DNA from: Hydrogenispora ethanolica
GTDB taxonomy: Bacteria > Bacillota > UBA4882 > UBA8346
DNA: 64,000 nucleotides
NCBI RefSeq assembly: GCF_004340685.1
Contig: NZ_SLUN01000001.1
Location: forward strand, 248,001-312,000
Reading direction: 5' to 3'
The translations under genes and the position numbers were made by a program. The notes beneath the pieces are model-generated. The model had not been told where the DNA came from, did not search any database, and saw nothing but the letters and a program-made list of their open reading frames with translations. Positions 27,547-36,280 of the stretch are shown here, in pieces; within the stretch, counting starts at the first letter, position 1; the number at the start of each line of letters is the position of its first letter.

Positions 27547-28008
27547 TTACCCGGCATTCCCGTCCCGCTCTTCTCGTTCCGCCACGCCCGGGGCGGCGGG
27601 AAGCGTCGGGATGCCGAAATAGAAGTACCAGCCCTTGAGGCCCAACAGAATCCCGAAGACCAGGTACATCAGGGGTTTGTTGATCCAGACCACCGCTCCG
27701 GCCAGCATGGCGAAGGCGACGCCAAAGATCGACCATTTGGTCCGGGCGGTCAGCCCGCCCCGCGTCCTGAACTCCTCCAACCGGGCGGCGATGAATCTCC
27801 GCCGCATCAGCCATTCATAGAAGCGCCGCGAACTCCGGGCGTAACAGAAGGCCGCCCCCAACAGAAACGGGGTGGTCGGCAAGACCGGCAGAAAAACGCC
27901 CAGAATCCCCAGGCCCAGGCATAGGGTGCCCAGTCCCCATAAGCTGAGGCGGAGCGCCAGGGACCGCCGGCGCGGCTCCGGCATCCGCCGCTGATCGCAA
28001 TGGTTCAT
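27547..28008 (-). CDS. YbaN/DUF454-family membrane protein
   Basis: 153 residues with a DUF454 core: LGTLCLGLGILGVFLPVLPTT followed by PFLLGAAFCYARSSRRFYEWL and two C-terminal membrane helices. The function of the family is unknown. The ATG at 28006-28008 overlaps the methyltransferase stop (ATGA) and AGGAGG lies five bases upstream, so the two are translationally coupled and both under the TetR-controlled promoter. Confidence 0.85.
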   Translation of the reverse strand: MNHCDQRRMPEPRRRSLALRLSLWGLGTLCLGLGILGVFLPVLPTTPFLLGAAFCYARSSRRFYEWLMRRRFIAARLEEFRTRGGLTARTKWSIFGVAFAMLAGAVVWINKPLMYLVFGILLGLKGWYFYFGIPTLPAAPGVAEREERDGNAG

Positions 28009-28580
28009 CCGACCCTCCTGCATAAATAGGTATGAAAATAGCCCCAGTAGAGCGCCCGGCATTCGACGACTTCCAGTCCGGCAGCGCCCATCCCGGCCAT
28101 CAGTTCGGTCCAGTGAAAACGGTACTCCGGCTCCTCCGCCAGCAGCACGCCGCCGGGCTTCAGCACCCGGCGCAGCTCGGCCAGGGCCAGCCGCCACTCC
28201 GGAATATGATGCAGCACGCCGAAGACGAAGGCCGCGTCGCAAAAGCCATCGGCACAATCGATCCGGGTCATGTCCCCTACCGCAAACTCCGCCGGCAGCC
28301 CTCTCCGGGCGGCCAGCCGGATCTGTTCGGGCATCAGATCGAACGCGATCACCCGGGCCGGTCGAAAGGCTTTGAGTATCAGTTCGGTGCTGTATCCCGA
28401 GCCGCAACCGGCATCCATGATCACCTTGCCCGCCAGGTCGATCCGCTGTTTCTCCAGGAGTGACAAAAAAGCGCCGAATTCAACCTTCCGTTGGAGCAGT
28501 CGCCGCAGCGGATTGTTCATCAGCGCGAACTCCACTTTCCCGAGGCGCATCGCCGCGGCGTTTACCGGACTACCCTCCAT
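28005..28580 (-). CDS. Class I SAM-dependent methyltransferase
   Basis: 191-residue methyltransferase with motif I VIMDAGCGSGYSTEL, the acidic loop AFDLMPEQ, VGDMTRIDCADG and FVFGVLHHIPEW (UbiE/methyltransferase-11 type). The ATG at 28578-28580 has GGGAGG eight bases upstream; the frame extends to 28622 but there overlaps the operator. The substrate is unknown. It is the first gene of a two-gene operon divergent from tetR. Confidence 0.85.
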   Translation of the reverse strand: MEGSPVNAAAMRLGKVEFALMNNPLRRLLQRKVEFGAFLSLLEKQRIDLAGKVIMDAGCGSGYSTELILKAFRPARVIAFDLMPEQIRLAARRGLPAEFAVGDMTRIDCADGFCDAAFVFGVLHHIPEWRLALAELRRVLKPGGVLLAEEPEYRFHWTELMAGMGAAGLEVVECRALYWGYFHTYLCRRVG

Positions 28581-28600
28581 CAGCTTTCCCTCCCGCGCGT

Positions 28601-28716
28601 AAAAATATGAACTTCGGTTCATATTTTTATTGTATCCGCCGCAGTGGCGATTGTCAACGACGAATGTGAACTATAATTCACATTTTTATTGACACAGCCG
28701 GTCCGGGAATTATAAG
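28601..28716. promoter_or_regulatory. Divergent promoters with two TetR-type operators
   Basis: Minus promoter: TTGACA (28652-28657), N17, TACAAT (28629-28634). Plus promoter: TTGACA (28689-28694), N16, TATAAG (28711-28716). Operator 1 (28601-28628) has arms AAAAATATGAAC/GTTCATATTTTT around TTCG, just downstream of the minus -10. Operator 2 (28663-28684) has arms AATGTGAA/TTCACATT, just upstream of the plus -35. The shared TGAA...TTCA core suggests the adjacent TetR regulator binds both. Confidence 0.85.
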
Positions 28717-28752
28717 ATCAGATCGACGCACCAAGGAATAGGGGAAAAGCAA

Positions 28753-29412
28753 ATGAACACCAGAGTCCCGCAACAACAACGCGGCATCCAGACGAAGCAG
28801 CAGATCATCGAGGCGGCGATGCGGCTCTTTTCGCAAAAAGGGTTTCACGGCACCAATACCAAGGAGATTGCCCGGGCGGCCGGGGTGGCCACCGGCTGCT
28901 TCTATGCTTACTTCGGCGATAAAAAGGCGGTTTTCATGGAAGCGTTGACCCTCTATTTCGCGCAGTTCCACCAGATCGCCCAGGAACAGATCGCCAGGCT
29001 TTCCACGGCGGGCGCCGGGCAAAAGCCCTTCTTCAAGGAGATGATCCGCAGTTTTCTGAAGGCCCATGGCGTCTTCAAGGACTTCCATCATGAGCTGACC
29101 GCCATGTATTACACGGACCCCGCCGTTCTGCAATTGGTCGCCGCCTACGACGCGGCCTGCATCGGCTATATCAGCCGGTATCTGACCGGAATCCAAGCGC
29201 AATTACGCGTCACCGACCTGGAAGCTGCCGCCAAAGTCGTCTATTGGTCGATCCACAGCGTGGTCGACGCCATTGCCTTCACCGCAGCGCCAAACGAGGC
29301 GCAACTCGTCGATGCGCTGGCGGACATGATTGAAAGTTATCTGTTCGCGCCTTCCGGGACCCCGGCCGCCCAGGGAGTCCGCCCGGACGACTCGCTCAGC
29401 CCGGGCGGTTGA
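28753..29412 (+). CDS. TetR/AcrR-family regulator
   Basis: 219 residues with an N-terminal HTH (MRLFSQKGFHGTNTKEIARA, GCFYAYFGDKKAVFMEAL) and a C-terminal ligand domain. It is divergent from the methyltransferase-DUF454 operon, with two dyad operators between, so it probably represses both directions. The ligand is unknown. The C-terminal tail is disordered and Pro/Gly-rich. It ends 18 bp from the convergent ABC gene. Confidence 0.88.
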   Translation: MNTRVPQQQRGIQTKQQIIEAAMRLFSQKGFHGTNTKEIARAAGVATGCFYAYFGDKKAVFMEALTLYFAQFHQIAQEQIARLSTAGAGQKPFFKEMIRSFLKAHGVFKDFHHELTAMYYTDPAVLQLVAAYDAACIGYISRYLTGIQAQLRVTDLEAAAKVVYWSIHSVVDAIAFTAAPNEAQLVDALADMIESYLFAPSGTPAAQGVRPDDSLSPGG

Positions 29413-29430
29413 TTCCGGCGGGTCAGGCTC

Positions 29431-31161
29431 TCAGATCGCCCAGCCCAGGCTCTCCTGCTGAATCCGGTACAGCCTGGCGTATAAGCCGTCGCGCTCCATC
29501 AGTTCGGCATGCCTGCCCTGCTCGACCACCTGGCCCCGGTCCAGCACGATGATCTGGTCGGCCGCGGCCACGGTGCGCAGCCGGTGGGCGATGACCACCA
29601 CGGTCCGGCCCTTGATCAGGTTGGAGATGGCCGTCTGGATCTCGGCCTCGTTCTCGGGATCGAGGGAGGCGGTGGCCTCGTCCAGCAGCACGATGGGCGC
29701 GTTCTTCAAAAGCGCCCGGGCGATCGAGATCCGCTGGCGCTCGCCGCCCGACAGGGTGCAGCCGTTCTCGCCGATCAGGGTTTGGTAGCCCTGGGGCATG
29801 CGCCGGATGAAGCCGTCGCACTGGGCCATCCGGGCGGCTGCGATCACCCGGTCCTCACCGGCGTCGGGGTTCCCGATCCGGATGTTGTTGTAGACCGTGT
29901 CGTTGAAGAGCACCACGTCCTGAAAGACGATGGCGATATAGGAGAGCAGGTGCTCCGGGTCGATCTCCCGGATATTCCGGTCGCCGATCCGGGCTCCGCC
30001 CCGGCTCACATCCCAAAAGCGCGCCACCAGCCTGGCGACGGTGCTTTTGCCGCTGCCGGACGGGCCGACCAGCGCCGTCACCTTGCCCTGGGGAATGGTA
30101 AAGCTGGCGTCGCGGATCACCTCGTCCTGATTGTACCCGAAGCTCACCCGGTCGAAGGCGATATGGAACCGTTCCAGCGCGATCCCGGCGTCCCCTTCCA
30201 TCAACGGCTGGGCCTGCAGCGCCTTCATGCGGTCGAGCGAGATCAGGGTATAGAAGATCTCGCCGAACATCGTCATGATGGTGGACAACGAGGTATAGAT
30301 CCCCGAGCCGACGATCAGAAACACCACGAATTTGACCAGATCGAGCCGGCCGCCGCTGAGCCGGTGGACGCCGACGAAGATCGCCGCCGTCAGCCCGAAC
30401 CGCAGGATCACAATGGCGCTGACCACGAAGGAGCCGACGATCGCCTCCAGCCGGATGCTTTGCTTCATGAAGTCGCGCAGCGCCCGGTCCAGGCTGGTGA
30501 ATTTCTCGCCGCTCAGGCCGAAGGCTTTGATGACCTTGATCCCTTCCAGGTATTCCTGGGATTGTTCGGCCGATTTCAGCTTGGCCGCCACGTGGCGTTC
30601 GCCGATCCGGCGCTGCAGGCTCCGGCTGCCGAAGAGGATCAGGAAGGAGAGCGGCAGGGTGCCGAAGATGGCCAGCGCCATTTGCCAGTCATACAGGCAG
30701 AGCAGGACGGTCACCCCCGCAATGGTGATGATATTCCCCGCCAGTTGCGGAAAAAGATGGGAAAACGTGTGCTCGATATTGGTGCAGTCGGCCATCAGGT
30801 TGGTGGTCAGCTCGGTCAGATCCTTCTGATTGAAGAAGCTCAGCGGCAACCGGCGCAACTGTTCGGCCACGGCGATCCGCTTCTCGGCCGCGGCCGCGTA
30901 GGCCGCGACATAGGTTTTCCCATATTCATAGCGGTTGGCGCAGTACATCGCGATCACCAGCACCAGCCCGATCCCGGCATAGCTCCAGAGCCTGGCGTAA
31001 TCCACGGCCCCGCCCACAAAGGGCTTGAGGATCTCCATGATCACCAGGTTCATCACGATGATCGGGGCCATGAAGCTCAGATTGACCAGCACATTGGCAC
31101 GGACCGCCGCCTTGAAATCCCGGTAGCCCTGATCGGATAAGAATAATAATTTCTGAAGCAT
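29431..31161 (-). CDS. ABC transporter, fused permease-ATPase (IrtB/YbtQ-like)
   Basis: 576-residue half-transporter: six membrane helices (residues ~20-310), then an ATPase domain with GPSGSGKST, the Q-loop VFQDVVLFN, signature LSGGERQRISIARAL and LLDEATASLD. It pairs with the similar gene 27 bp upstream as a heterodimer. The upstream GTTAGT-type box and the nearby PchR-like regulator suggest siderophore-iron import as in IrtAB/YbtPQ, although this fold is usually an exporter. The ATG at 31161 is nine bases after GGAGG. Confidence 0.85.
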   Translation of the reverse strand: MLQKLLFLSDQGYRDFKAAVRANVLVNLSFMAPIIVMNLVIMEILKPFVGGAVDYARLWSYAGIGLVLVIAMYCANRYEYGKTYVAAYAAAAEKRIAVAEQLRRLPLSFFNQKDLTELTTNLMADCTNIEHTFSHLFPQLAGNIITIAGVTVLLCLYDWQMALAIFGTLPLSFLILFGSRSLQRRIGERHVAAKLKSAEQSQEYLEGIKVIKAFGLSGEKFTSLDRALRDFMKQSIRLEAIVGSFVVSAIVILRFGLTAAIFVGVHRLSGGRLDLVKFVVFLIVGSGIYTSLSTIMTMFGEIFYTLISLDRMKALQAQPLMEGDAGIALERFHIAFDRVSFGYNQDEVIRDASFTIPQGKVTALVGPSGSGKSTVARLVARFWDVSRGGARIGDRNIREIDPEHLLSYIAIVFQDVVLFNDTVYNNIRIGNPDAGEDRVIAAARMAQCDGFIRRMPQGYQTLIGENGCTLSGGERQRISIARALLKNAPIVLLDEATASLDPENEAEIQTAISNLIKGRTVVVIAHRLRTVAAADQIIVLDRGQVVEQGRHAELMERDGLYARLYRIQQESLGWAI

Positions 31162-31188
31162 CGGCAAGCGCCTCCTTTTCTAACTTAT

Positions 31189-32985
31189 CTAACTTATCGC
31201 CCAGCTCAATGTCTTGGCGTAGCTCTCCCACATGGTTTGATACTTTCCGGCCTCGGCCGTCAGTTGGGCATGAGTCCCCTTTTGGACCAGCCGGCCTCCG
31301 TCCAGGACCAGGATCTGATCGGCCGAGCGGATGGTGGACAGCCGGTGGGCGATGATGATCACCGTTTTGTCCTTGACCAGTTCCTTGAAGGCGCGCTGGA
31401 TCAGGTATTCGTTCTCGGGATCGGCGAAGGCGGTGGCCTCGTCCAGGACGATGATCGGCGCGTTCTTCAGAATGGCCCTGGCGATCACCAGCCGTTGCCG
31501 CTCGCCGCCGGACAAGTGAACGCCCCGGCTGCCGATGACCGTGTCGTAGCCCTGCGGCAGTTTCAGGATGAACTCATGGCATTGGGCGGCCCGGGCCGCG
31601 GCGCTGATCTGCTCCCGGGTGGCGTTCCTGTCGCCGACCCGGATATTCTCGAGGATGCTCTGCTTAAAGAGGAAAACGTCCTGGAAGACGAAGCTGACCT
31701 TGCTCAGGAGGTAGTCCGGGTCCATCGCCCGAATATCGACGCCGCCGATCTTGACCGCGCCCTCCTGAACGTCCCAGAAACGGGGAATCAGATGGGCGAC
31801 GGTGCTTTTGCCGCTGCCGGAGGGTCCGACCAGCGCCGTCACCTTGCCCGCCTCGGCCCGGAAGGAGACGTCCTTCAGGGCTTCCACCTCCGCCCCGTTC
31901 AAGTTGTAGGCGAACGATACCTGCTCGAAGGCGATGTCGTGGCCCGGGGTGGTCCGGGGATTGGCGGCCAGCGGCAGCGGCGGAACGGCGAAGATCTGGT
32001 CCAGCCGGTCCACGCCGCTGACGATCATCCGGCCCGACGAGGAGACGTACAACAGCTTCATCACCGTGGCCGTGATCGCGCCGCAGAAGATCAGGTAAAA
32101 CAGGAAGGACGAGACGAACTTGGTGTAATCGCCGGCGCTCCGCGACAGCAGGATCCCGGCGGGAATCACCAGGACAAAGAGGGAGTTCAGGATGACGATG
32201 AACGCCACGTAGGCCTCGCGCATCGAGAACGTGTACTTCAGGGCGAAATCCTTGTAGGCCATGATCGCGTCGTAAAATTTGCGGAACGAAAACACCGTCT
32301 GGTTGAAAGCCTTGACCACTGAAATGCCGCGCACGTACTCCACGGCCGAATTGTTCATCTCCTCCAGATGGCTCTGGTAGCGATCCATGAATTGCTTGGA
32401 ACGGCTCCCGCCGAAGGCCACCGCCTGGACCACGAATGCCGCCAGCAGCGGCGCCAGGCAGGTGAGGCCCAGCCGCCAGTCGAAATAGAGCAGCAGGGCC
32501 ACCAGGGCCGCCGGCGCGGCCATCGACCCGGCCAGATCCGGCAGCTGATGGGCGATGAAACCCTCGATCTTCTCGATGTTCTCGTCCAGCATCTTGCGCA
32601 GCTTGCCGCTGGAATTGGCGGTGTGAAACCCCAGGGGCAGCGCGGCCAGGTGCCGGGTGAAGGCCAGCTTCAGCTGGTACAGGATCTGGAACGCCGCCAC
32701 GTGCGAGCAGATGATCGCCGCGTACATCAGGGCGAAACTGCCGACCATCGCCAGCAGCGCCTGCCAGCCGTAATTCAGGAGCAGCGGCCCGTCGATCCGG
32801 CTGAGATCGCCGGCGTGCCGCAGCAATTCGGCGATGATCCGGTAGATCAGCACGAACGGGATAAATGAGGCCACGGTGCTGAGGACCGAGAGGACGCACG
32901 CAGCCGTGACCAGTCCCCGCTTGGCCCCGGCGATCTCCAGCAGCCGGGCCAGGCCGGCTTTGCGGGCGGGTTTGGTTTTTTCCAT
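31189..32985 (-). CDS. ABC transporter, fused permease-ATPase (IrtA/YbtP-like)
   Basis: 598-residue half-transporter with six membrane helices and an ATPase domain (GPSGSGKST, LSGGERQRLVIARAI, IVLDEATAFADPENE). After Walker B the usual 'SLD' is 'FADPENE', which occurs in the IrtA/YbtP group. Its C-terminus (TLSWAIS) resembles that of its partner (SLGWAI). First gene of the pair; the DtxR-type box lies 57 bp upstream. Likely function: ferric-siderophore uptake or siderophore export. Confidence 0.85.
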   Translation of the reverse strand: MEKTKPARKAGLARLLEIAGAKRGLVTAACVLSVLSTVASFIPFVLIYRIIAELLRHAGDLSRIDGPLLLNYGWQALLAMVGSFALMYAAIICSHVAAFQILYQLKLAFTRHLAALPLGFHTANSSGKLRKMLDENIEKIEGFIAHQLPDLAGSMAAPAALVALLLYFDWRLGLTCLAPLLAAFVVQAVAFGGSRSKQFMDRYQSHLEEMNNSAVEYVRGISVVKAFNQTVFSFRKFYDAIMAYKDFALKYTFSMREAYVAFIVILNSLFVLVIPAGILLSRSAGDYTKFVSSFLFYLIFCGAITATVMKLLYVSSSGRMIVSGVDRLDQIFAVPPLPLAANPRTTPGHDIAFEQVSFAYNLNGAEVEALKDVSFRAEAGKVTALVGPSGSGKSTVAHLIPRFWDVQEGAVKIGGVDIRAMDPDYLLSKVSFVFQDVFLFKQSILENIRVGDRNATREQISAAARAAQCHEFILKLPQGYDTVIGSRGVHLSGGERQRLVIARAILKNAPIIVLDEATAFADPENEYLIQRAFKELVKDKTVIIIAHRLSTIRSADQILVLDGGRLVQKGTHAQLTAEAGKYQTMWESYAKTLSWAIS

Positions 32986-33041
32986 GTTGATTCCTCCATT
33001 CGTTCCAGGCGGCGGCGTCGGGAGCGGCCGCCCGGTCGGGT

Positions 33042-33057
33042 GTTAGTTCGGACTAAC
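33042..33057 (-). promoter_or_regulatory. DtxR-type operator upstream of the ABC pair
   Basis: GTTAGTTCGGACTAAC, a perfect 6-4-6 dyad identical in its arms to sites upstream of the DUF3793 gene and the dtxR-like gene. It is placed to control the ABC pair starting at 32985. Confidence 0.85.
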
Positions 33058-33096
33058 AAGTTTCGCAAAAAGAAACGGGCGGTTCGCCCAGCGGGT

Positions 33097-33894
33097 TCAA
33101 ACGAACCGGATCCGGACGATCCGGCCGTTGAAATTGTTCTTGAAGGCCGGAATCAGCGCCAGCCACCCCCAGTACCGCCAGCGCCGCCGGTGGTAGTCGA
33201 AATAGTTCCACTCCGCCAGCCAGCGGATGCGCGGATCCAGCCGTTCCAAGGCCCGGCCGTCGGGGATCCCCCACTGAAACCTGAGCCCCATCCGGCTCAC
33301 GGTGTCATGCTGGGCGCTCAGCCTGACGCAGGTCGGCGTCAGCATCTCCAAAAGCATGGCGGCCCCCGGAAAATGCGCCGCCAGCCTGCCGAGGAGCTCC
33401 CGGACCTCCGCCTCGCTGAAATACATCAGGAGGCCTTCGGCAATGATCAGCACCGGCCGCCCATTGGGGGCAACCTCCGCCAGCCACCCCTCTTCGAGAA
33501 CCGATCCGGCGATCATCCGGTAACGGTCGCTCTCCTCGAAGAAGCGGCGGCGGATCCGGATCACTTCCGGCAGGTCCACTTCGTACCAGGCGATCCGGCC
33601 GTTATCCACCCGGTGGAAACGGGTATCGAGGCCGCAGCCGAGATTGATCACCACCCCGTCCGGATGCTCCGCCATGAATTCCCGGGCGGCCCGGTCCAGG
33701 ATCCCGGTCCGGACCACGATGCCGATCTGCGAGCGCCAGGCCTTGGCGAAGCGGGAGAAGTCGTAATCGATCCGCTCGATCATGGCCACGGCGCGCTCAT
33801 CGCGGAAGATGGGCCGCTTGCGGCGGGTTTCGGCCGCCTTGGCCCACAGCGGAATCAGCAGCGTCTCGGGCACCCCGCTCAAATTGGGTTCCAT
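33097..33894 (-). CDS. LCM/TcmP-family O-methyltransferase
   Basis: 265-residue SAM-dependent methyltransferase of the leucine-carboxyl-methyltransferase / TcmP type, with VVINLGCGLDTRFHRVD (motif I), WYEVDLPEVIRIRRRF and IIAEGLLMYFSEAEV. Such enzymes methylate carboxyl or hydroxyl groups on small molecules. GAGGGGG precedes the ATG. It sits upstream of the iron-linked ABC pair on the same strand, separated by the DtxR-type box, so it may be a siderophore-related or unrelated enzyme. Confidence 0.85.
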   Translation of the reverse strand: MEPNLSGVPETLLIPLWAKAAETRRKRPIFRDERAVAMIERIDYDFSRFAKAWRSQIGIVVRTGILDRAAREFMAEHPDGVVINLGCGLDTRFHRVDNGRIAWYEVDLPEVIRIRRRFFEESDRYRMIAGSVLEEGWLAEVAPNGRPVLIIAEGLLMYFSEAEVRELLGRLAAHFPGAAMLLEMLTPTCVRLSAQHDTVSRMGLRFQWGIPDGRALERLDPRIRWLAEWNYFDYHRRRWRYWGWLALIPAFKNNFNGRIVRIRFV

Positions 33895-34164
33895 GGTATT
33901 TCCCCCTCTTATCTTGTTGTCATTTATTGTAAGGGGTTTTAGGCCGTTTCTCTACCCCCGGCGGGAGTTTTCAATGCCCCCAAAGGGAGCTTTCCAATGC
34001 CGCATGGTATCCATTCCGTAGCAAGGCCCAATCCCGCGAACCGCCGCCCGGCGTCCGAATGTCCGTCCCGCAAAGCCCGGCCCGTTTCCGGGCCCCCACA
34101 GCTCCCTGCACAGCCCGCGGGACATCGCCCGGAATCCCGTCCGCTTGCCCGACTCCCTCCGGCG

Positions 34165-34479
34165 CCGGTTGAACGGTTCAAAGGAGTTCCTTGCGTCATT
34201 CAAGACGTTCCTTGGGTAGATAACGATCCGCCTTGGGTGGCTCAAGGAGTTCCTTGCATCATTCCGGATGTTGCTTTTGTGAATGAAGATCGATCGGCTG
34301 TGAATGAAGGAGTTCCTTGCGTCGTTCCAGGTGTTCCTTTTGTGAATGAAGATCGATCTTCTGTGAATAAAGAACTGGCTTGGATGGCTCAAGGAACTGC
34401 GGCGGCGGCCGCCATCGATCCGGTTGCGAATCAGCAACGAGCTTTGGTGAACCAAGTAATTGCTGGGGTCGTTTCCGGA
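34165..34479. repeat. 21-bp-period tandem repeat array 3
   Basis: About 15 units of exactly 21 bp (starts 34186, 34207, 34228 ... 34459, with a weaker one at 34165). Two alternating unit types: GTTCCTTGCGTC-type, and GTTCCTTTTGTGAATGAA/CGATCTTCTGTGAAT-type. The second matches the GTGAATCA vocabulary of arrays 1 and 2. One unit (34396-34416) is GCGGCGGCGGCC-rich, like the CCTACGG/GCC units of array 1. The plus frame reads heptads such as VPFVNED. The array stops at a truncated gene fragment. The rest of the 33895-34164 gap shows nothing recognisable. Confidence 0.87.
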
Positions 34480-34483
34480 CCTT

Positions 34484-34605
34484 ACTATCAATGGCGCTTT
34501 GAATGTAGGAATTACTCCTCAGAAGATTATCGAGAGATTCATTCAAGGCATTCCTTATACGGGATTCCCGAAGGGATTAAATGCCGTCGGGGTTGCCGGA
34601 AAAGC
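34484..34605 (+). pseudogene. Remnant of a carboxymuconolactone decarboxylase-family gene
   Basis: The plus frame reads TINGALNVGITPQKIIERF and then IQGIPYTGFPKGLNAVGVA, the conserved C-terminal core of carboxymuconolactone decarboxylase/AhpD-like proteins (ALN-GVTPEEI, YAGFPAALNA). Everything upstream is missing: the fragment begins at the last unit of array 3, without start codon or ribosome-binding site. After 34605 the frame loses similarity. Confidence 0.7.
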
Positions 34606-34744
34606 TCCTTGGCTGAGATTCAATGAGAAAGGATGCCGCGGAGTGATTTTCGGCAGAACTGGCTATGCTATGAGCACTACCCGGGGCTCCGGTTCCGGAG
34701 CGGCTATATTGAATGACAGACCCGCCGCCGGGCGGGATGAGGTG

Positions 34745-35212
34745 ATGGACGGGATGGACGATCGACAGCTCCAGGGATTTTTGGCGGGAGTCGCCGCAGG
34801 GGTCGTCAAGGATCTGCTGGATTGCTTCTCTTACGGGGTGCTGCATTTCACCAGCTACCGCTATCTGGATTTTGCCGCCCAGATTCTGTACGGCAGGAAG
34901 CCCTCGTTCTGGTGGGACGCGCTTTTCGCCCAGGGGATCGAGTTGTTCTTCTGCGGCCTGCTCGGTGTGCTCTTCGTCCGGGCCATGCCCGGCGCCACCA
35001 AACGCAACGCGCTCTTTAAGGGGTGGTTTTTCGGGGTCACGGTCTGGCTGTTCTTATGTTCGCTGGGTGTGATTTACGATATCCCCTTTTTTACCAAAAC
35101 CAAATGGCAGACGTCGAATTCCGACTTCATCACCAGTTCGGCCTATGGCATCATTCTCGCCCTGACCCTTAGCTACCTGGAGCGCAGATTCCCGCCGCGG
35201 CCGGAGCGATGA
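34745..35212 (+). CDS. Hypothetical integral membrane protein
   Basis: 155 residues with about four membrane helices (AGVAAGVVKDLLDCFSYGVL; GIELFFCGLLGVLFV; GWFFGVTVWLFLCSLGVI; SAYGIILALTLSYL). It resembles small unnamed membrane proteins common in Bacillota but I assign no function. The start is ambiguous between ATG 34745 and ATG 34754; GAGGTG lies nine bases before the second. The open frame runs upstream into the decarboxylase remnant, which should not be included. Confidence 0.7.
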   Translation: MDGMDDRQLQGFLAGVAAGVVKDLLDCFSYGVLHFTSYRYLDFAAQILYGRKPSFWWDALFAQGIELFFCGLLGVLFVRAMPGATKRNALFKGWFFGVTVWLFLCSLGVIYDIPFFTKTKWQTSNSDFITSSAYGIILALTLSYLERRFPPRPER

Positions 35213-35233
35213 AAAGGAGCCTCGCTCGTGGCG

Positions 35234-36280
35234 CTAATCTTCAAGGGACGAAAAGGCTTCGAGCTCGGGCGCCATCCGGTGGCGGGCCGCGTCGCTCCGC
35301 AGGTAGGCGCCGGGATTGATCCCGAATTTCTGGCGAAAGGCCTCGCCGAAGTGGCTGAGGTTGGTGTAGCCCACCCGGCCGGCCACTTCCTTGATGCGCA
35401 GCTTTCCCTCTTCCAACAACTCGCGGGCCACTTCCATCCGTTTGTCGCGCACATAGGCGTAGACCGGCCGGCCGTAGATTTCCTTGAAGCCGCTCTTTAG
35501 CTTGAACTCGTTGAGGTAGACCCGCTTCGCCAGCTCGGCGAGGGTCGGCGGATCGTCGTACCTTTGGTCGAGGATCTGCCGCGCCCGTTCCAGGCCGCGC
35601 CGGTCCTCGCGCGTCAGCTTGAGCCGCGCGGCGCCGGGCGCCCGCTCCGCCACCATCTCGTGCAGGTAGGCGGCGGCCAGCTCCAGGCTCTTGCCTTCCA
35701 AATACAGATCTTGCAATGAACCGCCGTAGGGGCAATGGACCAGTTGGCGCAGGATTCCCGCGACGGTGGGCGTCACCGGGAACTTGCGGAAGGTGGCCGA
35801 GAGGTTGTGCAGGTAGGAGACGGCCCGGGCGGACTCGAAGCGGTCGAGCACCGCCCCGAAGCGGCTGGGAAAGAGGCCGATATTGACGCTGTAATAATGG
35901 CGTCCGGGCAGAAAGCGGCAGACCCCGTAGCCGCGGCCTCCCGAATAGACGCAGCTCTCGCCGGCCCGCAGCCCGCCCCCCTCCCGGCAGCCGTTGACGG
36001 CGAAATCGATCGTCTCGGCCAGGCAGAAGCTGAGGTGATAGGCGGCGTCGTTCCAATGCTCGGCCATGACCACCTCCCGCTCCAGCCGGAAGTCGCAAAT
36101 ACCGATGTCGATGGCGCCGCCGCGCAGCCGCAGGTAAGAACCGCGGCCCCGTTCCGCCGGGAGGCGGTACTCCAGGGCCGGGCCGTCGGAATGATAGATC
36201 CGGTTCAGCGCCGCGCAGATGGCGCATTCCCGGTCGTTGGGATTGAGCACTTCATAATTCTTGTCGCACTCCGCCGCCAA
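35234..36280 (-). CDS. AraC-family regulator (PchR/YbtA-like)
   Basis: 348 residues. The C-terminal ~105 residues are an AraC double HTH with LAKRVYLNEFKLKSGFKEIY and VAGRVGYTNLSHFGEAF. The phrase LNEFKLKSGFK(E/Q)-YG is typical of PchR-type regulators that sense ferric siderophores. The N-terminal domain carries several cysteines (ECAICAALN). GGAGG lies eight bases before a TTG at 36278-36280; the upstream GTG overlaps it. Convergent with the membrane-protein gene and downstream of flavodoxin. Confidence 0.85.
   Translation of the reverse strand: MAAECDKNYEVLNPNDRECAICAALNRIYHSDGPALEYRLPAERGRGSYLRLRGGAIDIGICDFRLEREVVMAEHWNDAAYHLSFCLAETIDFAVNGCREGGGLRAGESCVYSGGRGYGVCRFLPGRHYYSVNIGLFPSRFGAVLDRFESARAVSYLHNLSATFRKFPVTPTVAGILRQLVHCPYGGSLQDLYLEGKSLELAAAYLHEMVAERAPGAARLKLTREDRRGLERARQILDQRYDDPPTLAELAKRVYLNEFKLKSGFKEIYGRPVYAYVRDKRMEVARELLEEGKLRIKEVAGRVGYTNLSHFGEAFRQKFGINPGAYLRSDAARHRMAPELEAFSSLED

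Noticed and set aside
34460-34744. N-terminal part of the membrane protein frame
   Set aside because: It encodes the carboxymuconolactone decarboxylase remnant and low-complexity sequence; the membrane protein start is at 34745 or 34754.
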